NCBI RefSeq assembly: GCF_014696675.1
Contig: NZ_JACJQN010000016.1
Coordinates: 89,147 to 153,146 of the forward strand
Origin: Phormidium tenue FACHB-1052
GTDB taxonomy: Bacteria > Cyanobacteriota > Cyanobacteriia > Phormidesmidales > Phormidesmidaceae
Reading direction: 5' to 3'
DNA: 64,000 nt
Both the position numbers and the translations under genes were made by a program. The number at the start of each line of letters is the position of its first letter. Within the stretch, counting starts at the first letter, position 1. The notes under the pieces were generated by a model. It saw only the letters and a program-made list of their open reading frames with translations. It searched no databases and had not been told where the DNA came from. This document shows, piece after piece, positions 42,671 through 52,344 of the stretch.

Positions 42671-42879
42671 GGGTATGTCTCTCAGGATGCGGTCATCGAC
42701 TGCGGTCAGTGGGCAAATCTAAGGGCTGCCCCGGCTCGAATGCTAGTATTGTGCTCAAAAAATTCAAAAAGATCTCTAGTAACGTTAGATTTTAGAATGG
42801 CCCGGCTTCGCCCAACGCTGCAATCCCTCAGTTATTTGTTAACAGCCAGACTATCTCAACCCATTGCCTGCTGGATATT

Positions 42880-43327
42880 GGCGAGCAGTTGAGGTGCGCA
42901 GCCACATCAATACGGTGCTGCTGAAGTTAAATTCCTTAGGCAGCCGTTGCTGCGGGTGACTATTTTGCCCTACCCGGTGGGTAGCGGCGATCGCAACCAG
43001 CTCAAGCCGGTTTTTATCAATCTCATCTCCAGCGCCCAAGCGGCTGACCCCATCGGCGTTGTTACCTGGGCGGTGCAGCTTCTAACCATCGGCCCGGTAA
43101 CCGTCAGCATTCACAGTGGCGGCAAATCGATCGCGCCAGAACTGTTGCCGAGCCAACCCAGCCCTTTTACCACCAAAACCTCGGGTAACAGCTTGGGCTT
43201 GGCGATCGCCAAGCGCATTGTAGAAGCTCACCAGGGGCAGCTCACCATCACGTCTACCGTCGCCGATGCTGAAGTGATGATCCCTGCCCCAAGCCGTTCC
43301 AGGCTCAATACCCTAAAACGCGTCTAG
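42880..43327 (+). pseudogene. remnant of a sensor histidine kinase (two frames)
   Basis: From about 42947 an open frame encodes a degraded HATPase: the N-box reads KPVFINLISSAQAA where functional kinases have N-L-x-x-N-A, and the G2-type block FTTKTSGNSLGLAIAKRIVEAHQGQLTI is still clear. Upstream, in another frame (about 42881-42935), AVEVRSHINTVLLKLNSLG looks like part of a related signalling protein before stop codons. The lost catalytic Asn residues, the frame change and the absence of HisKA mark a decayed gene. It overlaps the convergent downstream gene by 15 bases. Confidence 0.6.
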
Positions 43328-43696
43328 ATCTAGAGCCTTAGAGCCGCCTTCTTCAATCAGCAGCAAAATTTTGCCCAGCTGTGACCAGATCAGCAGACCG
43401 CTGAGCAAGGTCATCGGCACCCCCATGGCATAGGCCGCTTTAGCCGAAAAGCCAAATAGCTGAATGCCTGAAGCCAAAAATACGCAGATCCCGGCACAGA
43501 TGCCAAAAAAGGGAATCTGTAGCTGAGGGCCGCGCAGGGTAGCCAAAATGCGCGTCGAGCGCTTGCTGTTCCATTCGTTAACCGACTGCTGTAGGGCGGT
43601 GCTAAAGGCATAGCCCGAAGTCACGGCAGCCAGGAAACCAGCAAAAAATAAAACGTAGGGCGGTTGTGGGTACACGGGTTTAGGAAAACGAAACAA
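43313..43696 (-). CDS. conserved small membrane protein, unknown function
   Basis: 127 residues from TTG 43696, with GGAAAAG just upstream; no ATG is available nearby. Three hydrophobic segments (about 14-32, 60-82, 88-110). The pattern PYVLFFAGFLAAVTSGYAFSTALQQSVNEWN and the acidic end are typical of a conserved cyanobacterial membrane protein, but I cannot assign a function. Adjacent to the kinase remnant and the ABC1 kinase gene. Confidence 0.6.
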   Translation of the reverse strand: MFRFPKPVYPQPPYVLFFAGFLAAVTSGYAFSTALQQSVNEWNSKRSTRILATLRGPQLQIPFFGICAGICVFLASGIQLFGFSAKAAYAMGVPMTLLSGLLIWSQLGKILLLIEEGGSKALDLDAF

Positions 43697-43791
43697 TAGT
43701 TTACTTTTCCAGATTATAGGGGAGAGCCGTCCCTACCCCTCACCCTGTACCCAGCCGCCCTGACTACAACCTAGCTGAGCTTGCCCTTGGC

Positions 43792-45498
43792 CTAAGAACG
43801 CAACACCTGGCGTAGATCACCAACGACCGGTACTAGCTGTTCCGCCCGCTCTAGGGAATAGCTAGTTAATGCTCCCCAGGCCACCCCCAGCACTCGGTCA
43901 AGGGTGATATCGTCCTTCACCAGCGACCACAGCCGCTGCACTTCCTGGGTGTGCAGCCGGTCGTCCTCGGTTAGAGCCAGCACAATCATCTGGCGCAGGT
44001 GCATCCCTTCCTCAGACATGAGGTAACGAATGCCCATTCCCGCCGTGGGTAGCAGATCGAAGCCGGTATCTCCCTGGGCGATCGCCAGCATGTTTTCCAG
44101 CCGCTGCCACTGGAGTTGACCGTCTTGAAACAACACCTCTAGCAGCCGCTGGCGCAGGGCCGGGGTTTCACCCACCAGCAGGCGACGGGCCACGTAGGGG
44201 TAGGCCACATTGATAATTTTAAAGTCAGGGTTGAGGCTCAAAGCCAGACCCTCCTGGGTGACCAGCGAGCGAATGATCAGAGCAAACTTGGCTGGCACCC
44301 GAAATGGGTATTCGTACATCAGCTCTGAAAACTGATCGGTGACGGTCTTGAAGTTAAAGTCGCTCACCTTAGCGCCTAGGGCACCGCCCAACACCCGTTG
44401 AAGGGCAGGGATAATTGGGCCAAGGTCGGTTTCAGGCGTAAGAAAACCCAGCTTGACAAAGTCTCGTCCCAGGTTGTCGAAGTCTTGGTTAATTAAGTGT
44501 ACGACCGCATCCACCAGGGTTTCTTTGGTGAGCTGATCGAGCTGATCCATCATACCGAAGTCGATATAGGCCATGCGCCCATCGGCTAGGGCAAACAGGT
44601 TGCCGGGGTGAGGGTCAGCGTGGAAAAAACCAAACTCTAGCAGCTGGCGCAGCCCTGCCGTCACGCCAATTTCAATCAGGCGATCGGGGTCAAGGTTGTC
44701 CTCTTTGAGCGAAACTGTATCGGTGAGTTTGCAGCCGTCGATCCACTCGAGGGTGAGCACCCGCTGACTACAGTAGGGCCAGTAGATAGCGGGCACCTTA
44801 ACCGTGGGGTCATCTTTGAAATTGGCGGCAAATCGCTCGGCGTTGCGGCCTTCGTTGAGGTAGTCGATTTCCTCAAACAGCTTGGTGCCAAACTCATCCA
44901 CAATCAGGGTCAGGTCGTGCCCTAGGTTAAGGGGCAAAAAGTTGCCCAGCCAGCGCGCGGCCCAGCGCATTAGATAGAGGTCTCGGCACAGCACCGGGCG
45001 TAGGTATGGGCGCTGCACCTTGACGGCGACTTCCTCCCCGGTGAATAGTCGACCTCGATAGACCTGACCCAGACTAGCGGCGGCTACAGGCAGAGCTGAT
45101 AGATTACTAAAAATTTCTTCGGGGCTGTAGTTGAGTTCTGCCTCTACGATCGCCATCGCCTTGGCAGTGGGAAAGGGTGGCAGCTGGTCTTGCAGCTTGG
45201 TAAGCTCATCGAGAAAGTCTTGCCGCACCAAGTCGGGCCGGGTAGAGAGCGCCTGCCCAACTTTAATAAACGTCGGCCCCAGGTTGGTTAACACCTGGCG
45301 CAGCTGAATGGCCCGCCGGGGGCGATTTTTCTCCTCCCAGCCAAACCACTGATCCATCTGGAGGCCCAGCACAAAGGTGCCCAACCACCACAAAATTTGT
45401 AAAACTCTCCAGGCTAGGGTGCCCAGTCGCCAGCGAAAGTAGCGGGCGATCGCCGCTGCATCGTAGGTGCCCATCAAAGCCGGATCTGTCGTTGCCAC
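43792..45498 (-). CDS. ABC1/UbiB-family atypical kinase
   Basis: 568 residues from GTG 45498. The characteristic KxGQ motif (IKVGQALSTRPD), the Ala-rich loop AAASLGQVYRG replacing the normal glycine-rich loop, the lysine in EEVAVKVQRP and the catalytic block FFHADPHPGNLF and DFGMM are present. UbiB-type proteins are ATPases needed for prenylquinone metabolism; cyanobacterial and plastid homologues (ABC1K) act in plastoquinone, tocopherol and phylloquinone homeostasis. A C-terminal region after about 400 lacks motifs. Confidence 0.9.
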   Translation of the reverse strand: MATTDPALMGTYDAAAIARYFRWRLGTLAWRVLQILWWLGTFVLGLQMDQWFGWEEKNRPRRAIQLRQVLTNLGPTFIKVGQALSTRPDLVRQDFLDELTKLQDQLPPFPTAKAMAIVEAELNYSPEEIFSNLSALPVAAASLGQVYRGRLFTGEEVAVKVQRPYLRPVLCRDLYLMRWAARWLGNFLPLNLGHDLTLIVDEFGTKLFEEIDYLNEGRNAERFAANFKDDPTVKVPAIYWPYCSQRVLTLEWIDGCKLTDTVSLKEDNLDPDRLIEIGVTAGLRQLLEFGFFHADPHPGNLFALADGRMAYIDFGMMDQLDQLTKETLVDAVVHLINQDFDNLGRDFVKLGFLTPETDLGPIIPALQRVLGGALGAKVSDFNFKTVTDQFSELMYEYPFRVPAKFALIIRSLVTQEGLALSLNPDFKIINVAYPYVARRLLVGETPALRQRLLEVLFQDGQLQWQRLENMLAIAQGDTGFDLLPTAGMGIRYLMSEEGMHLRQMIVLALTEDDRLHTQEVQRLWSLVKDDITLDRVLGVAWGALTSYSLERAEQLVPVVGDLRQVLRS

Positions 45499-45670
45499 TA
45501 TGCCACCTGCCCCTTACATGACTGTGCGGTGCTGCCCTAGCGGGTGGGGCTGTCGCTGGTTTAGCGATGCCGTCAACGGGCAAAATGCGCGTTGCGACAA
45601 GCGGCGATCGAGAACCCCTAAGCTGGGTTAATCTACCTTAAATATAGTATATAAAACTACAAACAAATTC

Positions 45671-45702
45671 GACTAAGCCCAGTGAGAGATTCAGGGCTTG
45701 TC
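45671..45702 (-). terminator. hairpin downstream of the DegT aminotransferase gene
   Basis: Read on the minus strand, GACAAGCCC pairs with GGGCTTAGTC with one bulge, followed by GAATTTGTTTGTAGTTTT, a weak T-rich tail. Confidence 0.5.
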
Positions 45703-45737
45703 GAAATTCTGGTTTATAAAAAATTGGGACGGCGGGG

Positions 45738-46895
45738 TTAGCAGTACTGGGCAGCCTTGAGCCCTACCTCAGTCAACACAGATTTCAGCGTTTGCACCAC
45801 CTGCTCCTGAGCCGCTGCTCCCAGCTCGGGGAACATGGGCAGCGACAGCACCTGCTGGGCCGCAGCTTCTGCCTGGGGAAGATCGCCCGGCTGGTAGCCC
45901 AAGCTGCGGTAAACGGGCTGTAGGTGCAGCGGCACTGGATAGTACACCATGCAGATCACGCCAGCCTCTCGCATTAGCTGTTGCACCTGATTGCGCTCTT
46001 GGCCCTCAGCGGTGGCTTGGGGGAGGCGCAGGGTGTACTGGTTCCATACCGAGCGGCCAAAGGTTACGGGCAGGGGCCGCACGACTTCGGTAACTGGGAC
46101 TAGCAGGTGATGGTAGCGATCGGCTACCTGCGATCGCTGCTGGTTCCAGCGATCGAGGTAGCGTAGCTTAATGGCCAAAATAGCGGCCTGCACCGAGTCG
46201 AGACGGCTGTTAACGCCAATGGCCTCGTGGTGATACTTTACCCGGCTGCCGTGTTCACTCAACATGCGGGCAGTAGCGGCTAGATTGTCGTCGTTGGTGG
46301 TCAGGGCACCGCCGTCGCCACAGCCCCCCAGGTTTTTTGTAGGGAAAAAGCTAAAGCAGCCCACCTGCCCAACCCGACCGACCTGCTGCCCCATCCACTC
46401 CGCGCCAGTGGCTTGGGCACAGTCTTCGATCACTGTCAGGTCATAGCGGGCCGCTAAATCCATGATTGGCCCCATATCCACAGGCCGACCAAACAGATGC
46501 ACGGGCATGATAGCCCGAGTGCGATCGCTGACCGCAGCCTCAATTTTGGCCACATCTATGTTGAAGGTGTCGAGGTCAATATCGACAAACACCGGCGTTG
46601 CCCCCACGGCACTAATCGCTTCCGCCGTGGCAATAAATGTAAAGGGTGAAGTGATTACCTCGTCGCCGGGGCCAATATTCAAAGCCCGCAGAGCTAGGTA
46701 TAGGGCGTCCGTGCCGGAGTTGCACCCAATACAGTGCTTTGTGCCTACATAGTCTCCAAAGGCTCGGGTAAAGGTTTCGACGATGGGGCCATTGATGTAT
46801 TGTCCAGAGGCCAGCACCTCGGCCACGGCAGCATTCACATCAGCTTGAATTGCTTGAAACTGCTCCGTAAGATCAACAGGAGGAATTACACTCAC
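45738..46895 (-). CDS. DegT/DnrJ/EryC1-family sugar aminotransferase
   Basis: 385 residues from GTG 46895. PLP-dependent; the Schiff-base lysine is K187 (SFFPTKNLGG) and the ring-stacking Asp is D158 (VIEDCAQA). The family transaminates ketosugar nucleotides in the synthesis of amino sugars for envelope polysaccharides. The exact nucleotide sugar is not determinable. It could serve the same glycan as the WecG/TagA enzyme at 28 kb, which is inference. Divergent from ribD. Confidence 0.9.
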   Translation of the reverse strand: MSVIPPVDLTEQFQAIQADVNAAVAEVLASGQYINGPIVETFTRAFGDYVGTKHCIGCNSGTDALYLALRALNIGPGDEVITSPFTFIATAEAISAVGATPVFVDIDLDTFNIDVAKIEAAVSDRTRAIMPVHLFGRPVDMGPIMDLAARYDLTVIEDCAQATGAEWMGQQVGRVGQVGCFSFFPTKNLGGCGDGGALTTNDDNLAATARMLSEHGSRVKYHHEAIGVNSRLDSVQAAILAIKLRYLDRWNQQRSQVADRYHHLLVPVTEVVRPLPVTFGRSVWNQYTLRLPQATAEGQERNQVQQLMREAGVICMVYYPVPLHLQPVYRSLGYQPGDLPQAEAAAQQVLSLPMFPELGAAAQEQVVQTLKSVLTEVGLKAAQYC

Positions 46896-47030
46896 TCGCT
46901 CACACTCACCTAGTGGATAGGCCTAGTTTACCCTACCCCACGGCCCCCTCGAGTGTGTTGGGTGCTGCCTAAAGAGCGATCGCAGCCTCTGTCCCAATCT
47001 ATCCATGGCCCCGTGGTTTAGGAGTTTCCC

Positions 47031-48164
47031 GTGCTCAATTCATCCCTTACTTCTACTGGCGCGTCTATCCCTGGAGACGAGCACCCTCGCTGGATGCAGC
47101 GCTGCCTAGAGCTGGCCAGCCTCGCGGCGGGGCAAACAGCCCCCAATCCAATGGTGGGGTGCGTTGTGTTGCAGCAGGGTTTAATCGTGGGAGAAGGTTT
47201 TCATCCCCGAGCTGGGCAACCCCACGCCGAGGTGTTTGCCCTAGCCCAGGCCGGAGCCCGCGCCCAAGGGGCCACCCTCTACGTCAATTTAGAACCCTGT
47301 AATCACACCGGGCGCACCCCTCCCTGTACCGAAGCAGTAATTCGAGCGGGTATTAGTCGGGTGGTCGTGGGTATGGTTGATCCTGATCCTAGGGTGTCCA
47401 GCACAGGCATCGAGCGACTTCGCCAGGCCGGTCTGACGGTCATAGTCGGAGTCGAAGAAGCCGCCTGTCGCCATCTCAATGAAGCCTTCGTACAGCGAAT
47501 CACCCGCCAGCGCCCCCTAGGCCTGCTGAAGTATGCCATGACCCTAGACGGCAAAATTGCCGCTGTCAGCGGCCACAGCGCTTGGGTCACTGGGCCTACC
47601 GCTCGCGCCGCCGTGCACCAGTTGCGCGCCACCTGCGATGCAGTAGTCGTGGGTGGCAGCACCGTTCGCCACGACAACCCTCGACTGACCAGCCATGGTC
47701 ACAGCTCCCATAACCCGCTGCGTGTTGTCATGAGCCGCCGCCTCGAACTCCCCCCTGAGGCCAACCTGTGGCGCATAGAAGACGCACCCACTACAGTTTT
47801 CACTGGACCTGAGGCAGACCCAGCCCGTCACCAAGCGTTAGCCGCTGAAGGCGTCGACATCGTCGCGCTACCAGCACTTACCCCTCGGACAGTAACCGAG
47901 CATCTTTACCAACGCGGCTGTGCAACGGTGTTGTGGGAATGCGGCGGTTTGCTAGCAGCCCAAGCAATTCAAGATGGCGTCATCGATAAGCTTTGGGCCT
48001 TTGTGGCTCCCAAGCTGATAGGCGGTGTGGCTGCCCCAAGCCCCATCGGTGATTTAGGCCTGCAAAATATGGGCGAGGCCTTAACCTTGAGTCGCACGAC
48101 CTGGCGTCTCCTGGGCGATGACCTGCTATTAGAAGGCTATTTGGACTTGCCCGCTGACAGCTAG
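47031..48164 (+). CDS. ribD: bifunctional riboflavin deaminase/reductase
   Basis: 377 residues from GTG 47031. The N-terminal deaminase has zinc ligands H65 (HAEVF, with catalytic E67) and the C90...C99 pair (CNHTGRTPPC). The C-terminal reductase begins near residue 160 (KYAMTLDGKIAA) and has the NADPH-binding segment DAVVVGGSTVRHDNPRLT. It performs the second and third steps of riboflavin synthesis; both domains are complete, which fits a functional RibD. Confidence 0.95.
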   Translation: MLNSSLTSTGASIPGDEHPRWMQRCLELASLAAGQTAPNPMVGCVVLQQGLIVGEGFHPRAGQPHAEVFALAQAGARAQGATLYVNLEPCNHTGRTPPCTEAVIRAGISRVVVGMVDPDPRVSSTGIERLRQAGLTVIVGVEEAACRHLNEAFVQRITRQRPLGLLKYAMTLDGKIAAVSGHSAWVTGPTARAAVHQLRATCDAVVVGGSTVRHDNPRLTSHGHSSHNPLRVVMSRRLELPPEANLWRIEDAPTTVFTGPEADPARHQALAAEGVDIVALPALTPRTVTEHLYQRGCATVLWECGGLLAAQAIQDGVIDKLWAFVAPKLIGGVAAPSPIGDLGLQNMGEALTLSRTTWRLLGDDLLLEGYLDLPADS

Positions 48165-48226
48165 CCCTAACCAACCTCAACTCAAACTAAGGCAGTTAGA
48201 TGAGCCTACTGCACCGGCACTAATGG

Positions 48227-48595
48227 CTAGGGATAGATGCGTACAAGCCGAGGAATGTCGTAAGTCAACTCTCGGTTGCGCATGAAGGCTTCAAGCACCA
48301 GCCGTAGATCGTCTTTGCCGCGAAATGACTCTACTCGCTGATGCACCTCCCCCTGCTCAAATATCAGCAGCGTTGGCAGGTTTGAGAGGCGGTAGGCATT
48401 GGCCAAACGCAGGTTTTCATCGGCATTGATATCGACTAGCTTAACTTGACCCTCCCACTCGGCCTGAAAGCTTTGTAAAACCGGGACAATCAGCTTGCAG
48501 AGCCCACACCAGGGAGCCCAAAAATGAACTAATACGGGAAGGTCTGACTCGAGCACAGCTGCTCTAAACGTGGCTTCGCCAACAGACATCGGCAT
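48227..48595 (-). CDS. thioredoxin with a WCGLC active site
   Basis: 122 residues. The active site is W-C-G-L-C (C30, C33), with Leu instead of the usual Pro; the cis-Pro loop SNLPTLLIFEQG is intact. The N terminus is slightly extended and the C terminus ends in RNRELTYDIPRLVRIYP. Thioredoxins with altered CxxC of this kind exist as a separate class in cyanobacteria, and the substitution shifts the redox potential. The classical trxA is at 55.7 kb. Confidence 0.85.
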   Translation of the reverse strand: MPMSVGEATFRAAVLESDLPVLVHFWAPWCGLCKLIVPVLQSFQAEWEGQVKLVDINADENLRLANAYRLSNLPTLLIFEQGEVHQRVESFRGKDDLRLVLEAFMRNRELTYDIPRLVRIYP

Positions 48596-48879
48596 CTATA
48601 AATCAATAAAGGAATTTAACTAACTCTCCAGGTACATCCCTAAGCGGAACTCCTGGACAAATATGAGCCTATTGAAGTTAAGGGAAAATATGCAGTTGCT
48701 ATCGGGATCATTGTAGACCAGTTGAGAATGGAAGTTAATAGGTCAGAATAAGGATTATGCCAAAGCCCTAACACAAGGCTCTGGCAATGGAAGCTGCCGT
48801 TAATTTACGACATGGAGTGGTTATGGGTATCGGCTCTAGCAAACCTGACTGGGCGTAGTTTTACTCTCCGCTTAACGAT

Positions 48880-51453
48880 CTAGCATCCCAAGGGCTGGTA
48901 CTGCTGGAGTAAGTCCAATGCCTCAGCGGCCGGTAAAGGCTTGGCAAAGAAATAGCCCTGGCCATAGTCGCACCCCTCCTGCTGTAGCATGGCGACCTGG
49001 GCAGCGGTCTCTACCCCCTCAGCCACCACCTCCATGCCAAGTTTTTGACCGAGGGTCAAGATCGTGTTGATGATGGCTCGATCTTCGTTGCTTTTTTCCA
49101 GGCGCCCTACGAAAGATTTATCCACTTTCAGAGTATCCATGGGAAATCGGTGTAGGTAGCTGAGGGACGAGTAGCCGGTACCAAAATCATCAATGGCCAG
49201 TTTTAGGTCTAACGATTTGAGCTTGAGCATCAGATCGATCGCAGCATCCACATCGCCCATCACCATGCTCTCGGTAATTTCAAGCCGAATGCAGTGGCCG
49301 TCAACCTGGGTTTCTTTCAAAGCGACTTCGATTTGACTGATCAGATCGGTCTGACCAAACTGACGATTAGAGAGATTGATGCTCATGGTCAGGTGGCGAT
49401 ATTGGGGCAGTAAGGTGTGCCACTGGCACAGTTGCTGACAGGCCTCGCGGAAAATCCACTGCCCTAGGGCCATAATTAGCCCGGTTTCCTCTGCCGCCGG
49501 AATGAAGGCGCTGGGCAGAACAAAGCCTCGATCTTTCTGGTGCCATCGCACCAGCGCTTCAAACCCAGCCAGTGCTCCGGTTTTGAGATTGATGATCGGC
49601 TGGTAGTAGAGCAAAAACTCGTGATTGTCCAGAGCGCTAATTAAGTCGCTTTCGAGCTGAAGGCGGTTGACTGCTTCGGTGAGCATGCCTGCGGCAAACA
49701 CCTCAAATCGTGACTTGCCCAAGGCCTTGGCTCGGTACATGGCAGTGTGGGCGTCGCGTAGCAGATCCGCCGGTTTGTGTTCCAACCCTGGCTGGCTGAT
49801 AGCCACCCCAATACTGAGGGTGCTGGGCAATTTCTGGCCATGCAGGGTAAGAGGTTCCGAAAGGATGTACTGAAGCTGATCCATTAGTTCTCCGGCAGCG
49901 GTGCTAGAGAGCTGGGTGAGGAGGAGGGCAAACTCATCGCCGCCGACCCGGGCTACTTGGGCCTCTGGGGGAATGTGCTGCATCAGCCGCATAGCCATCA
50001 TTTGCAGCACCTCGTCACCGGCCTGGTGCCCCAGACTTTCGTTTATAACCTTAAAGCGATCGATGCCCATAAATGCCACTATCACAGGCTGATCGGGACT
50101 TTGTCGGTAGTGGAGAGCCTGCTGAATCGTATTGATAAAAGCTTCGCGGTTGGGCAAACCGGTGAGGGAGTCGTGAGTGGTGCGGTAAAGCAGCTTGTAA
50201 GCTAAAACCACTGCTGCTGCGGTTACCATTCCTAGGATCGGCTCGGCCAGGGGAAGCCACACTAATCCATTAACCCCTAGCCAGCCAACTCCTTCTAAGC
50301 TTCCCAGGAGCAGTCCGCAGGATAGCAGTAGCTCGCTAGGACGCTTAACGAGCCAAACTAGGGTGCCGGCGGTTAAACACCAGCTCCAAAGCCACAGCCC
50401 TTCGGCCCAGGGGGGCAGGAATCGGTAGCTGGCAGGCTGTCCGGCCACAATATCTAGCAGCTGGCGTACCATCTGCCCGTGGATGACCACTCCAGGCATG
50501 GTCAGCTCGCTGTCTTGATTGAAGCTGAAGGGGGTGTAGAAGCGGTCTTTGAGGCTAGCGGCGGTGGTTCCAATGAGGACAATGTTGTCGTCAATCCAGG
50601 CTGGAGCAAACTGCTTGCTGAGTACCTGGCTAATGGAGAGGTGACGGGCTGGCATGTGGGCGGTGTGATAGCGCAGCAGAATTTGGTAGCCCCTGCTGTC
50701 TACATTTTGGTAACCACCCTCTCGGCCCGAGAGCACCGGAATCGCCCGATCGCCCAGGTAGAGGTGATTTGCCCCAGCCGTTAAAGCCTCAGGAGCATAG
50801 CCTTCATAGGCCATCACTACCCGCAGGGCAAAGGAATAGTAGCCACCGTCAGGGCTACGCACAAAAACCAAGTTGCGACGGATAATGCCGTCAGAATCGG
50901 TGGGAAAATCGTTGAAGCCGATCCGCTCTGGCTCGACAGTGGGCGGGGGCGGCACTTCGCTCTGGCCCTGGGTGCTGCCCACATTCATAATGGCCATCAG
51001 GTTGGGCGCGGCTAGGGCTTCGATCAGGTCAGCTGACCCTGGCGGACGCAGCGTGCTGCGGTAGAGGTCTAGCCCGACAACTCTTGGAGTATGACCTTGA
51101 AGGGTCTGAATGACATCGGCTAAAATTTCGTCACTGAGGGGCCAGCCGTACTGACGAATATCTGCTTCAGTAATGCCCACAATCGTCATGCGGGGGTCGA
51201 GATCTTGGCTAGGGCGCGATAGCCTTTGAGGGTCGGTTGTCGACCATCGCACCACATGGTCAAAAAGAAAGAGCTCAGCTGGTTCTAAAACGGTCAATAC
51301 TTTGGCACCAGTTACTAGCGCGCTGGCCACCAGACTGGACAACAGCACAATCTTGCCTCCGGTGGTCAGGGGGGCTGCTCCCCACCAGTGGAGCACCTGG
51401 GGAACCACCCGGCGACGCAGCCGGTGGTTTATTCTTTTGAGCGTCGCTTTCAC
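48880..51453 (-). CDS. CHASE2-GGDEF-EAL c-di-GMP signalling protein
   Basis: 857 residues from GTG 51453. A CHASE2 sensor (about 60-340) lies between an N-terminal membrane helix and three membrane segments (about 350-425). A diguanylate cyclase domain follows with an intact GGDEF motif (RVGGDEFALL) and then an EAL phosphodiesterase domain with intact EALVRW, the loop-6 DDFGTGYSSL and VAEGVET motifs. Both active sites look functional, so net activity is ambiguous; CHASE2 is an extracytoplasmic sensor of unknown ligand. A small exported peptide gene lies directly upstream. Confidence 0.93.
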   Translation of the reverse strand: MKATLKRINHRLRRRVVPQVLHWWGAAPLTTGGKIVLLSSLVASALVTGAKVLTVLEPAELFLFDHVVRWSTTDPQRLSRPSQDLDPRMTIVGITEADIRQYGWPLSDEILADVIQTLQGHTPRVVGLDLYRSTLRPPGSADLIEALAAPNLMAIMNVGSTQGQSEVPPPPTVEPERIGFNDFPTDSDGIIRRNLVFVRSPDGGYYSFALRVVMAYEGYAPEALTAGANHLYLGDRAIPVLSGREGGYQNVDSRGYQILLRYHTAHMPARHLSISQVLSKQFAPAWIDDNIVLIGTTAASLKDRFYTPFSFNQDSELTMPGVVIHGQMVRQLLDIVAGQPASYRFLPPWAEGLWLWSWCLTAGTLVWLVKRPSELLLSCGLLLGSLEGVGWLGVNGLVWLPLAEPILGMVTAAAVVLAYKLLYRTTHDSLTGLPNREAFINTIQQALHYRQSPDQPVIVAFMGIDRFKVINESLGHQAGDEVLQMMAMRLMQHIPPEAQVARVGGDEFALLLTQLSSTAAGELMDQLQYILSEPLTLHGQKLPSTLSIGVAISQPGLEHKPADLLRDAHTAMYRAKALGKSRFEVFAAGMLTEAVNRLQLESDLISALDNHEFLLYYQPIINLKTGALAGFEALVRWHQKDRGFVLPSAFIPAAEETGLIMALGQWIFREACQQLCQWHTLLPQYRHLTMSINLSNRQFGQTDLISQIEVALKETQVDGHCIRLEITESMVMGDVDAAIDLMLKLKSLDLKLAIDDFGTGYSSLSYLHRFPMDTLKVDKSFVGRLEKSNEDRAIINTILTLGQKLGMEVVAEGVETAAQVAMLQQEGCDYGQGYFFAKPLPAAEALDLLQQYQPLGC

Positions 51454-51798
51454 AATCGCTGGGCCTTTGAAAGTAGAAACTAAATGAAGAATGTCTCAGG
51501 TAGCACACCCAGTCCCCTAGCTTTGAAACGTTGACCAAGGCGAAGGACGTTTGCTAAGCATGCCCAGATGGAGTTGTGCACCTCTCGCTGGGTAGTGGCT
51601 GGCTTCGCGCTGGATCTGCCTTTGTAGCCTAACAGTTGAGGCTGGCAATGATGCTGGCTTTGGCTTTCGTAATACAAGCTAAAGGCGGCTGCTCCTAGCT
51701 TTGGAACTGCCGCCTGGATTGGATATTTAAGTTTCGATATCTCTATTAAGAGTGCACCGCTGCCGCTGTTGGAGGCGGCATGGGGCGATTGTTATGTG
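51454..51798. other. 345-base gap upstream of the CHASE2 gene
   Basis: No credible gene. A TGCCGC..GCGGCA hairpin (51761-51780) could be the 3' structure of the small gene at 51799. The rest shows no repeat or RNA gene that I can recognise. Confidence 0.4.
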
Positions 51799-51999
51799 CT
51801 AGTAGCTGCTAGGTTGTAGGGGAGTTACCCAGTGGGTGCCACCGCCTTGGCGTCGGCCTGGAAATTCGTCTCGGCTGTTGGCGCTCGCCACTGACCCTGT
51901 GCCAAAGGCCTGCAAGATAATTAATATAGCTAGCGATAGCATGCCAATGGCAAGAACTGAGTGATGAGAACGAACCGTGCGCTCTAGCGAAATTTGCAT
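51799..51999 (-). CDS. 66-residue exported peptide with GRRQGGGT motif (DUF928-like remnant?)
   Basis: A signal-peptide-like hydrophobic segment (about 15-37, AILIILQAFGTGSVASA) is followed by DEFPGRRQGGGTHW. The (P)GRR-x-GGGTR element is the N-terminal hallmark of DUF928 proteins, which often stand next to CHASE2 proteins in cyanobacteria. Here the protein stops nine residues later, so it is a short variant or a truncated DUF928 gene. Its position upstream of the CHASE2 gene in the same direction supports the link. Confidence 0.45.
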   Translation of the reverse strand: MQISLERTVRSHHSVLAIGMLSLAILIILQAFGTGSVASANSRDEFPGRRQGGGTHWVTPLQPSSY

Positions 52000-52344
52000 A
52001 ACAGTTATCGTTGTGTCCTCAGGTTAAATAAAGTTGACCTGAGGGTAGACGCTCCCTAAACAACATTGGTGACCCAGGCCTGCTCTACAAAGTAGCGAAG
52101 CCTAAATCTATTAAGGCTGAAGCTAGCAATGACCATCGACAGAGAACCCACGGAACTTAGGAGTACGAGTATTTACGGAACTTTTTATACCTAGGACAAG
52201 GATTTGTGAGGATTGGATAAAATTTCCTAAAACTTTCCGGATTTCGGTACATGGCAGTGGGCAGGGTGGCGGCTTGATCTTGTGCCTTCAAAAAAGCCTG
52301 AGCCAACCATCTGTAAATTTACGGGGTTCTAGTTGCGATCGCCC
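52000..52344. other. 345-base gap with an 8-bp inverted repeat
   Basis: The repeat CCTCAGGT (52017-52024) and ACCTGAGG (52037-52044) lies about 18 bases upstream of the 66-residue gene and could be an operator or 5' UTR structure. Nothing else in the gap looks like a gene; it lies between divergently placed ends of the DUF92 gene and the small peptide gene. Confidence 0.4.
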
